This document shows, piece after piece, positions 46,898-58,700 of a stretch of DNA of 64,000 nt (position 1 is the first letter of the stretch; the number at the start of each line of letters is the position of its first letter). The stretch lies in assembly GCA_008828725.1 (NCBI GenBank), contig MEHQ01003865.1, positions 1 through 64,000 of the forward strand. The letters run 5' to 3'. The notes below the pieces were generated by a model that saw only the letters and a list, made by a program, of their open reading frames with translations, was not told the origin of the DNA and did no database searches. The DNA is from Saccharina japonica. Lineage: Eukaryota > Sar > Phaeophyceae > Laminariales > Laminariaceae. A program made the translations under genes and the position numbers.

Positions 46898-49697
46898 GTG
46901 CGAAAATAAAATATACACATAAAACAAATGAATATATATGTAAATACTCTACTGAACTATTAATAGCAGTTAGTTGTAGTACCTGGTGCAGCATCCCTCT
47001 CGTACTCGTACTGCACTCGTGCGAGTGTACCTGGGTTGCTGACGTGCGCACGGTGCTTGCGTGCTTCTTTTACCGGTATCCACGGCACGATGGCAGGGCG
47101 TTGCATTGTCTACTCTCCATACTCGTACTGCATGTCAATGCAGTAATCTCTGTGTCGTAGTTTTGGGGCCACAGAGCTTTTATCTCTCTCTGCATAAAGA
47201 GTCACATTACGGACACCGGGTTTATTACTGGATGCCCAAGCAAGGGTAGATATACCAACAGTTTTCGACATGAGAAGAACACGCTCTCTCTCTCTTGCTT
47301 TGAGGTGGCGACGTGGCGACGTTTTGTTGTTGTTATATACTGGTTGGTCGCTTGTTGACTTGCTCACTGGGGGGGGGGTAGTACCGGCTCTTGACACCGT
47401 TATTTTTGAGAAGCAGGAAGGAGATGGCAGATGGTGTGACATGGTCCCCGTATCGGTCTTGTAGCAGAGACGGGAATCTATTATTATCATCGCCTTGGAA
47501 ACGACTTTTCTATTTTCCTCTCTTCTATTAATAGTGTCTTCTTTCTTGATTTCTTGCTTTTTGCCTTGTTTCTCCTTTTTGAAACCGCCCTATGCCGGTG
47601 TCTTCCTTTTCTTCGTGTTGCCCCGGCCGTGCAGCAGCTATATGTTCCTCTCTTGGGCACGTGTGTTTTTTTTTCTTTTAGGGGCGCTTCTGTCTCCCTG
47701 CGTCATTTGAATTATGTTTCGTTTCAGAATTCGTTTTTTATTTGTCTTTTTGTTCTTATTTTTTGGTTCGGCTTGTTGTGTCGTTGTGTTCTCGTACCCT
47801 GTACGTTAGCATCTCGCTTGCCTTGCCCATTAATTTGCGTTTATTTTGTTTTGGTGTTTCTCTGTTTCACAGTATGTGACCACAGAATTTGTATCTCTCT
47901 AGGATTAGGAATCAGGAAACACACTGGGTGTACTGATGTGGTTGGGTATATAGAAAGAACGGGTTTAATGTGAAGACAACACACACACACTGCTAGTAGG
48001 TTCGTTCGTGGATCACCCACCATACTGCTTTGTTGATCACACAAGCCATCTGGATCACCGGGCTATGACCTTTTTCGGTTTTTGTGCTGCAAATATCTGC
48101 ACGGACGGGTGCGTGAGGGGGGAAGTCTCTGTCCGCTCTTCGTTTTGTTTTGTTTTGCTTTATCTTGTTTTTTACTTCCCATGCAGTCCCATGTCCCATG
48201 TGATATCTTCGCTCTTATATTTCTCTCTCCCTCCGACGGTTTCGACACCTCACACATCAGAGATGGTCAGAATGGAAATAAACCAGAGCGCTGTGATACC
48301 AGGACGATTAACTTATCGAGCAACTTTTCCCAAAAAATCCAAATAATTTTTTCGCGCAATTTTTAGGATTTCCATGTTTTCCAAAAATAATGTGGAAGAT
48401 TGAACGAAGGAAATCTGGAGTTTGTGGAGAGGTACTGAATCGTTGACGTGATTGATAGGGGATGGGGAATAGGGTCATCATGTTGGGAGGTTGCAGTGAG
48501 TGGGTGCACTGGAAGTGCAGAGGGGGCTGGGAAGGATTGAGATAGAAAGGAAGAGTACCAACTAGTACTGGGCTCTACTCGTGGGTGTGGGCAAGCAGGG
48601 GTCTGGCACTGGGTGGGGGTTCGGCGAGTTGAAACAAGAAATTGGAATGCGAAGCCTTCCAAATATAACATCCAAACATTGGAAAGCGAAGCCTTCCAAA
48701 TATTATATTTTTCCCTCTGTTAAAATTCGAAACTTTACAAATAAATCCTACCAGGTATTCTTCATGCTTTTCCGGGGTTTTTTTGGAAAACACTATTGGA
48801 AAATTTGGGGAAAAGATTCTCGATAAGAACCACTCCTATTTGGAAAGTTTGGAATATTTACAGAGTGCAAAATATTTGGAAGGCTTCGCATTCCAATATT
48901 TGGACATTATTTTAGAAAATTTAGAAATCCTAAAAACTGCGCGAAAATTGTTTTTGGAAATTTTGGAAAAACTTTGGTCGATAAGAAATAAGGAGATTTG
49001 TTTTTTAGTCCAGTTTTTCCCATTTTTGGGTCACTTGGATTCAGTGACCTCACAGATCCGCCTCACAAACGGCTCTCAGTAGGATGCCCTTCACCCTTCA
49101 TGCCACTCGCCCAACACCTCACGGCGCTTCGCGCTTGGTGCAAGCAATGCCTGCCTAGTTGTTGAAAACCCAACGTGCTCCGTTCTGGCATTCATTGTAG
49201 GCATGCGAGGTTCTAAAGTCATACGACTATGGCCGTGTACGGCATGATGAGTACACCCCCCTATGGTCATACGACTACGGCCATGCATGAAAATAAAGCA
49301 CACCCCTGTCCCTTGACACAGCGGGGGAGGATCTCTAAAACCGAGTGATCCAAAAATAGGAAAATAATAAACATAAAAGTTGATTTGGTCGCAATCGTCC
49401 TGTGATCACAGCGCTCCGGCTCTTGTTTTCCGTTCTTACCGCTTCTGGTGTCAGTGAGGTGTCGAAAAGAGGCTGCTGTTCTTCTGATCACCCCTTGCTC
49501 GCTCCTACCTATACTGTCTATTTATAAAAAAACCCAATCAACAAAAGCTGTGAGATCGAGGATTCCGCCGACACTTATATTTACAAGCTGAGTGTGATAC
49601 TTACGTATATGCACGATATATACATACATATATACATACATACCAGCTGGTAATACGTAGTCGTAACTCAGATCCGAGTTCCCCGGCAGCAGGTTAG

Positions 49698-49732
<35 letters not shown>

Positions 49733-52700
49733 ACTTCTAGCCCGGTTCGTGCCTTGATTTTTTTATCGCGCGTAGACTTCAGCCCTTTTCTTCTCTGGTC
49801 GACTAGCGTTGAATTACTCTGTCCGGAAAGATAACTTACTTGTAAGTTTATTTGCGCTATGATTTGAGTAGATATTCTCGCCGACATCTTGAAATGCGCA
49901 ATTTTATGCGGTTTGTTATTTGGGGAAGAAAACGATGGCCATAACTGAAGCGCGAGAGAAACACACATACAGGCGAATGACAATCGTAACTACTGCTGTA
50001 CCTACACTCACTCGTCGGCTGGCTGAGTCGTAAAACGGGGCACGAACTGTGATCGCCCCGGTCCAAGCCCTTCCCATTCCCCATGGTTTGTTTTGAGACT
50101 TGGTGTATTACGTTGGGTTCTGAAGTTCCTGCCAATGTCGTCGAGGAAAGAAAGTGCTGAACACTTCTCGAGATGAAAATGCAAGGCGCGCAATATAGTC
50201 GGGGGGAGCAGGGGGGGAAGGTAGTCGCTCAAAGCCGATATTAATTTACAACGTGAAACTGAGCCTGGAATGCTCTATGATTAGTATAGAGATAATAATA
50301 AAAATGTTCGCTGCCGACGCTCTTTGCTGCCTAGACCGTGTCGAAGCTGGTGCCACTAATCTACACCGTATATATTGAAAATTTAAACAAAAAACACAGC
50401 TGTGAGATCGAGAATTTTTTCGAAACTCATATTTGCAAGCTGAGCGGGATACAGTGCCGGCCCGCTCATAAGAAACCAGAAATCGGGCTTAGGCTGACTG
50501 TCTTATTTGAGAAAGGGGTGTGTCCCACACTAACTTCAGTATAAAAGCTGTCGACTTTCTTATTTCCCCCGCAATGTTTAGGCTGAGTTTCTTGTGGGGC
50601 ACTTTCTTATGAGAGGGCCGGTAGTGTACTTCGGTCGCACGAACTACGGGTTTTGAGGGGAACAAAATCTGACATCTATGGAACTCAAGGGAGGTCACAT
50701 ATATACATACGTGTACTTCCTGAATGTGTTGCAGCAGATCAGTAGAGATGCAGCCCAGGCCAGATGATGCTCGGGTTCGTGCGGCTCATTTGATGGACAT
50801 GCGGTGGGTGCAGTCCGTACATGCACCCTCATGAGTACTGCTGCTCTTTATATTTTACGACGAAATGACATGCCATAAACTGGTTCACACCTGTATATTT
50901 GTGGCTGAAGGATGGCCCGGGTTGAGTGATACAGTCTTGAAGCATCAGGGTAACGAGTGGTGCACTTGATCCTACAGCTCATTGGACCTCTTGTCTAAGA
51001 CGCTACCAGGACTTATACGAAAACAAAAGCCGGATCCAATGCTCGGCCTGAATGCAAAAGGGAGATAGAGGTACGAGCTACAGTAAAACCATAATGATCA
51101 TGAATGCACACCACACGCCGCCCATTTCGTCCCAGCCCTCCTATAGCTCGTCTCATACGTATTCGCTCATCTTCGATACACATAAAATCTTGAACTCACC
51201 TGGAATCAAAGAGTACAAATCGAAATTCGAAATTCTCACACGTTATTATACATGTACGACTATAAGTTTCGAAAACCATTAATACTGAAAACATAAGCGA
51301 AATCCCGGGGACACTCTCCCTGTATCCAGCCGGCACAACCTTGGTATTTTTCCTCTCAAACCCGTGTACCAGGTATATAAAAAAATTAAAAAAACAACAG
51401 CTGTGAGCTCGAGGATTTCGTCGAAGCTCATCTTTGCTAGCTGAGTGTAATACTTCGATCGCGCGTACTTACGGATTTTATATGTCCTCATGTAGGATGT
51501 ACATCCCGTATGAGGGGGACACAATTTGAGGCTGTAGAATTCAGGAAGTGTGTGTCTATTTGTGGGGGAAGAAATAATTAAAAATAAATTAAAATTAAAA
51601 TTAAACAGTCTGAAATAAACGTACCAGGTATACTATAGTGTTCCAACGAGTTTACGTGATAGAGTGGTTCTACTATTTGTAGCCATGTATGGTATATAAG
51701 AAGAGGTGTGTGAGGACAGGTTATGGAGTAAAACTTAAAAGCACCTGGATTAAGTTTTCAATTAATTAGTGATTTGGGTTTTTGTAGTGTGCATTATTTA
51801 TTTGTACCTATAAGGTATCTTTNNNNNNNNNNNNNNNNNNNNNNNNNNNNNNNNNNNNNNNNNNNNNNNNNNNNNNNNNNNNNNNNNNNNNNNNNNNNNN
51901 NNNNNNNNNNNNNNNNNNNNNNNNNNNNNNNNNNNNNNNNNNNNNNNNNNNNNNNNNNNNNNNNNNNNNNNNNNNNNNNNNNNNNNNNNNNNNNNNNNNN
52001 NNNNNNNNNNNNNNNNNNNNNNNNNNNNNNNNNNNNNNNNNNNNNNNNNNNNNNNNNNNNNNNNNNNNNNNNNNNNNNNNNNNNNNNNNNNNNNNNNNNN
52101 NNNNNNNNNNNNNNNNNNNNNNNNNNNNNNNNNNNNNNNNNNNNNNNNNNNNNNNNNNNNNNNNNNNNNNNNNNNNNNNNNNNNNNNNNNNNNNNNNNNN
52201 NNNNNNNNNNNNNNNNNNNNNNNNNNNNNNNNNNNNNNNNNNNNNNNNNNNNNNNNNNNNNNNNNNNNNNNNNNNNNNNNNNNNNNNNNNNNNNNNNNNN
52301 NNNNNNNNNNNNNNNNNNNNNNNNNNNNNNNNNNNNNNNNNNNNNNNNNNNNNNNNNNNNNNNNNNNNNNNNNNNNNNNNNNNNNNNNNNNNNNNNNNNN
52401 NNNNNNNNNNNNNNNNNNNNNNNNNNNNNNNNNNNNNNNNNNNNNNNNNNNNNNNNNNNNNNNNNNNNNNNNNNNNNNNNNNNNNNNNNNNNNNNNNNNN
52501 NNNNNNNNNNNNNNNNNNNNNNNNNNNNNNNNNNNNNNNNNNNNNNNNAAAAAATTAAAAAAACAACAGCTGTGAGCTCGAGGATTTCGTCGAAGCTCAT
52601 CTTTGCTAGCTGAGTGTAATACTTCGATCGCGCGTACTTACGGATTTTATATGTCCTCATGTAGGATGTACATCCCGTATGAGGGGGACACAATTTGAGG

Positions 52701-55700
52701 CTGTAGAATTCAGGAAGTGTGTGTCTATTTGTGGGGGAAGAAATAATTAAAAATAAATTAAAATTAAAATTAAACAGTCTGAAATAAACGTACCAGGTAT
52801 ACTATAGTGTTCCAACGAGTTTACGTGATAGAGTGGTTCTACTATTTGTAGCCATGTATGGTATATAAGAAGAGGTGTGTGAGGACAGGTTATGGAGTAA
52901 AACTTAAAAGCACCTGGATTAAGTTTTCAATTAATTAGTGATTTGGGTTTTTGTAGTGTGCATTATTTATTTGTACCTATAAGGTATCTTTAGTGGCATA
53001 TATATATTCGATCGAAGTACGAGTATTACAGATGAGTGTCGACGAAATCCTCGATCTCACATCTGTTGTTTTTTTCTTTTTCAATATATTCATACATACG
53101 TACACACATCGTAGCGCGATCGAAGTATGTATCACACACACCAAACATGCACAAGACGTGTTTCGAAGAATTTGATGATCTCGCCTGATCTCACAGCTGA
53201 AATTATTTGTACTTGTTTTTTTTACTGCACACGTTGTACAGTACAGGACACCTAATAAGAAATAGGAAATCTGGTCCAGGCTGGGTTTCTTATTTGAGAG
53301 TGGGTGCTTTCTACACTAATTTCAAGATAACGACTCCCGAATTTCTTATTTTAGTTCAAATCTCAGCCAGGCTTTCTTATTAGCCTGTGTCTTAATAGGT
53401 GTCCTATAATGTACTGTAGTTCAAGTTGAACACCCCTTTTTTTTCCCTCATCGGTCGCCGCGATGGTCTATTAATAGTGGTAACCTCGAACGTTGATGTC
53501 GGGAGTTCGAATCTCACATGGGTCGGACTTTTGAGTTTATTTGCAAAAATAAATCAACTGAAATAGAAAACGGAATCAACTGTTGAGAGCGCCTATTAAT
53601 AGTAGCGTGGGTAGGCACAATTCGATGCGAGTCGACGAGGGAAGAAAAAGCTAAAGTCTTCTCGCGATAAAAATGCAACGCAATAACCGTAGTGGGGGAG
53701 GAAGGAGAGGAGCCTACTTTGTGACCCCATATCTGAGTTACGACTAGGGAGGAGAGAGAAAGGAAGGGTGGGCGAAGATAATAAATGGGATGGAAAACAA
53801 AAAAAGAAGAAACACGGTGACGCCTACAGCAGTATCTAATCGATCGAATGTCACGCAGTTGGCATCATGCTATAACAGCCAATTTTCCTAGTTGAGAATT
53901 GCCTTTCCGATGAGAATTATAATTGATTTTAGTACTTTGTTATTGTTTAAGAAGAGTTGTATTTCGCTCACGATCAAAATTTGACCTAGAAAATATATTC
54001 CTCGATGGTAGGTAGGTATCGATCCACGAAAACCAAATGGAAATCAACCTTGACGGGCTCGTACAATCGAGGATTAAAGGGAATTCACATTTAATTTATG
54101 AGCGAGGTACCTAGCCCATAAATTCAATTTTTCTGGGATCCTCGATATCTTGAGACTGCCGATGCCGATTTCGTTTTTTTTTTGTCATGTCATCGACGGG
54201 TGTCACAACTGAGTAGAGGTGTTACCCGACGAGTACCCGCCCTAAACGGGTACCCTCTTAAATCGGAAAACAAATACCCGGGTACTCGCGAGTATTTACG
54301 TCTATTTTGGGCGGGTACCCGGGTACCCGTTTAACAGCCGGGTACCCGTCTAACAACCGGGTACCCGGGTACCCGGCACATTATTTATCGTGTTTGGTCC
54401 TTAACGCTGCAACGGATAAACTCTAAGAAGGTTGTTCTACAACATTCGGCACACCAACCCTTTGCCACAATGATTTTCATACAACCATACCAACAAAACA
54501 ACAGACTACGCGCCACCAAAGCATCGAATTACATGTAACAGCCGATTTTCCTAATTTATAATTGCCTTTCCGATGAGAATGAAAAACGATTTTAGTACTT
54601 TGTTGTTTTTAAGAGTTGGGTTTCGCTCACAGTCAAAATTTAACCTGGAATATATGTTCCTCGATGGTAGTTATCGATCCACGAAAAAACAATCAAAATC
54701 AACCTGACGGGCTCGTAAAACAGAGCATATGAGGGAATTGGTAATGTGAGTTTATAATTTTGACCAAGTCTCTCGTGATAGCATAGGGCCCTCTCGCAAA
54801 ATAGCCATGGCCGTTTTCTTACTTAATTAAACTATTGATTTTGTCTGCACTTTTCATCAAATTCTCAGCATTTTATTTTATCTACTATTTTTTTTCGCAC
54901 TTTTCATCAATTTCTCAGAATTTTATCTGTCTACTACGTTGTACTCTAACTTAAAAATAAGAAAGTTAGGAGTCGTACACGGGTCTCGAACCCCGGACTC
55001 TTGTGTTGACAAGTCGCTGCAGCACCTGTTACTCTACTCGTACAAGTTGTGTGTGCCTCCATGTTTTCTTTATAGTAGACGTACTGCAACTCTTATAATT
55101 TTATCTGTCTAGTACGTTGTACTCGTACTCTAACAAAACAATAAGTGGGGAGTCGTAAACTGGTCTCCAACCCCGGAATCTTGCGTTGACAAGTTGCTCA
55201 CCCCCTATACAAAAATCAAGTCATTTCAGACCCACCATACAATTTCAAGTCATTTCAGAGCCACAATACAAAAACCAAGTCATTTTAGACCCCCGATGCA
55301 ATTTTAAGTCCTTTCAAGCCCACCATAAAAGAATCAAGTCATTTTACACCCCCCATACAATGTCAAGTAATTTCAGACCCCTCTAACAAAAACCGAGTCA
55401 TTTCCAAACCCACTATACAAAAGCCGAGTAATTGCCAACCCCCTATACAAAGACCAAGTAAGTTCAGACCTCCCGTACAAATTCGAGTAATTTCAGACCC
55501 CCCATACAAATTCAAGTCATTTCAGACCCCCTTTAACAAAATCAAGTCAATCCAGACCCCCCATACAATTTCAAGTCTCATTTCAGACCCACCATACAAC
55601 AACCGAGTCATTTCAGCACCACCATACAAAAAACAGGTCATTTTCATTATTGATACTAAAACCAAGTCATATCCAACCCACCTTAAAAAAACAAGTAATT

Positions 55701-58700
55701 TCATCACCTATACTAAAACCAAGTCATTTTCAACCCCGTATACAAAAACGAAATAATTTAAAACCCATCATACAAAACGAAGTCATTTTTTATTCCTTTA
55801 CAAAAACCAAGACTTAGGGTTAGGGTAATTTCTGTAGTAAACGTACTAATATGCTACGTACATACACCTGGTGTATTGATAGTAACTACACAGGAAAAAT
55901 GAATTTCAACTGCTTTTGCTCCATTGTATTGCTTTTCATCGAGCAGCTGTTAACGCTACCAACGAAATAGAAAAGTGACAAAGGTTTTCTGCAACGCCAA
56001 TGACGTGGACACGGGGAATGCTCCTGTAGAACTCCAGGGCCTCACGCAAGTGGAGGAGATAGATCATCATTGCCGTAGCCTGCACCATCATGCGCGTGTA
56101 CCGCCTGAAGGGAGGGCAGAGGGGGTTCTCGGGGCATGCCGTCGACGTTTTTGCCTGTTTTTTCCCCATCACTGCACACAAGTTGACGACAGTTACTAAT
56201 ATCCTGCTGCGCGAGTTTCTAGCGACAGCTATACTATCTATGGGCGAGGTACATCGCCCATAAATCCTGATTTTCTTGTACCAGCATTGCGAGACAGCAT
56301 TTTCATTGAAAATGGTTTTGTGGAGACTATGTACAAGATACTACCCAGGGGACGTGATTTAGGGGATGATAAGGTGTCATCCCCGGAGTTTCCAACGTAA
56401 ACCAACGAGTACCCGGGTACCCGGGGCCCAAATACTCGGCGAGTATGAAGTGTTACTTGTACCCGTGACGGGTAATAGCAAGCCGGGTAATACTCGCGAG
56501 TACCCGGGTAATTGGCAAAAGGGTAACACCTCTACAACTGACAACAGTTTACAGTGAAAAAAACGACTGTGAGGGAAGTACATCTCTTACAATTAAAAAA
56601 ACAATATTTCAATTTTCACTCTCATCGGAAAGGCAATTCTCAATTAGGAAAATCGGCTGTTCTATTATCCTGACCCCAATCCCCATGAAGAGCGGCAGTA
56701 CAAGTTGTGGCGTCCGATTTCAAAACTATGTACTGGGCAGAACTTCTGTCTAAAAACGTATACCAGAGGTAGACAGCAATATTAATATTTAAAATTAGCA
56801 GTAATGCTCTGAGTATAAGCGGCATCGTCGAGTGTCACTGGTAATGCATATTTTTTTTCATTTTTTCCATCCCATTTATTATATTATTTGCCCTTCCTTT
56901 CTCTCTTCTGTCGTAACTCAGATCCGGGGTCACAAAGTAGGATCTTCTCCCTCCCCCTCCGCTACGGTTCTTGCCTTGCATTTTTATCGCGAGAAGATTT
57001 TAGCAATTTCCGCCGTCGTCAAATCTCTCTCATCGAATTGTGCAATCATAGGAGTTGTGTTTACTACCCACGCTACAATGTGCGCTCTCGACAGTTGTGT
57101 GTCGTTTTAGAATAAAAACCTCTATTAATATGCGGAGACTCGAACCTTTGACCTCCAACCTAACAGTATTTTTGGTTGCCTGCTAAACCATCGGTGCGAC
57201 CGGTGCACATCATATACGGCATACTTACTGGCTGTAAGCTGTAGTACTGCTGTAAATAGTATATTTAAAAACAAAAAAACATAAACAGCTGTGCGATCGA
57301 GGATTTCGTCGAAAATAATCTTCGCTACTCGTAGCTACGCGGTCCATGCACCCGAAACTTTCCAAAATGCGTCCAGCACCCAGGTACACGCACCTCGGGG
57401 TGGAAATGTTCGTTCCAGAAATAAAACATGATTATTGAAATGCTTGTCTCCATGCGGATACAAAACCATATCTTATATACAAGGGGAAACATTCGCCGTC
57501 GGCCCACGCCGCCGACGAAGCTAACGAAGGAGGATGAAACTTCACAACACGCAAACGAAACTTCAGTGCTGTCACAGAATAACTTAAAAGTTACGTGCTA
57601 TGACATGCAACGACCCTTCCCGAGCGAAACTTCGAAGGTTTTGACAGGAACATGACCCGCAAACGATTTGAGCTGGCATACTTGGCCACGGTGAGCCCAC
57701 GGATCGCTGAAAAATAACACACCGACCGGCGCCTGAGAGCGCAGAGCGAGGAAATAGTGGATGCAATCTGTTAATAATATGAATACATATACAAGGGGAA
57801 TGCCGCCGTCGGCCCAGGCCGCCGACGAAGCTAACGAAGGAGGATGAAACTTCACAACACGCAAACGAATTTTCAGTGCTGGCACAGAAAAACTTAAAAG
57901 TGATGTGCCATGACATGCAACGACCCTTCCCGAGCGAAACTTCGAAGGTTTTGACAGGAACATGACCCGGAAACGATTTGAGCTGGCATACTTTGCCACG
58001 GTGAGCCCACGAATCACTGAAAAATAACACACCGGCGCCTGAGAGGGCTGAGCGAGGAAATAGTGGGTGCAATCTTGTAATAAACATAAATATACAAGGG
58101 CAAACATTCGCCGTCGGCCCACGCCGCCGACGAAGCTAACGAAGGAGGACGAAACTTCACAACACGCAAACGAAACTTCAGTGCTAGCAAAAAGGAAATA
58201 ACACAGCAGTAGTGGATCTTGACAAAAACTGCATTATGACATGTACAGCGGGCGGCGGACGTGAGAGAGGTATAGGGCAAAAAAGGGAAATACGTAGCCA
58301 CGGTTCGCCGATTCGACCCTCGGACGCCTGAGAGCGATTTGTAACGAAACGACACAAGATAATCATATTAATAGACCGTTTCGGACGCCGGAGAGCGATT
58401 TGTGACGAAACGGCACCAGACAATCATATCAATATATATATATTAACATACAAGCATACCGTACGGATTCGCGTATAGGATACCTGGTACGCTTATTATT
58501 CGTTTTGAATGTTTTATCTTGTTTTTGTCGATGAACCGTATACAATCATTGCGTGTCGTTTTCCTCGGGGGGTACAATTATTAATTATCAGAGACCATTT
58601 CAATATTTAGAGGGGTATGGAACTGGTAAAATATTTTCAAGGCTTATCACGGTATTTTGACCGGACGGGAGCGACGGCAACGGCGGAACGGGACGGCAAA

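Larger units (their letters stand above)
54214..56534. mobile_element. hAT-like non-autonomous element nested in M2
   Basis: Ends TAGAGGTGTTACCC and its complement, flanked by CAACTGAG (54206-54213) and CAACTGAC (56535-56542), a 7-of-8 target duplication. Subterminal arrays of GGGTACCCG words lie at 54221-54385 and 56400-56525. The interior holds another M2 fragment (54537-54748), tRNA-like segments and a minisatellite. No transposase frame was seen. Confidence 0.75.
53874..56661. mobile_element. MITE family M2 copy split by a nested hAT-like element
   Basis: The left part 53874-54213 begins AACAGCCAATTTTCCTAG. The right part 56535-56661 ends TAGGAAAATCGGCTGTT. Joined at the nested insertion they give about 459 bp, collinear with the uninterrupted copy 31817-32266. 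CTAT flanks both outer ends and may be the target duplication. Confidence 0.75.

Noticed and set aside
47495-47710. Membrane protein of 71 residues
   Set aside because: The hydrophobic reading follows from the T-rich composition of a repeat.
51774-52693. Long reading frames across the N gap on both strands
   Set aside because: They consist mostly of unknown residues. Only the few flanking codons are real and belong to repeats.
55196-55815. CRISPR-like array
   Set aside because: The units are contiguous, imperfect and short, with no distinct repeat and spacer parts, and the genome is eukaryotic. It is a minisatellite.
57584-58122. 167- and 174-residue minus-strand proteins
   Set aside because: They are readings of the 305-bp tandem units and show no family match.
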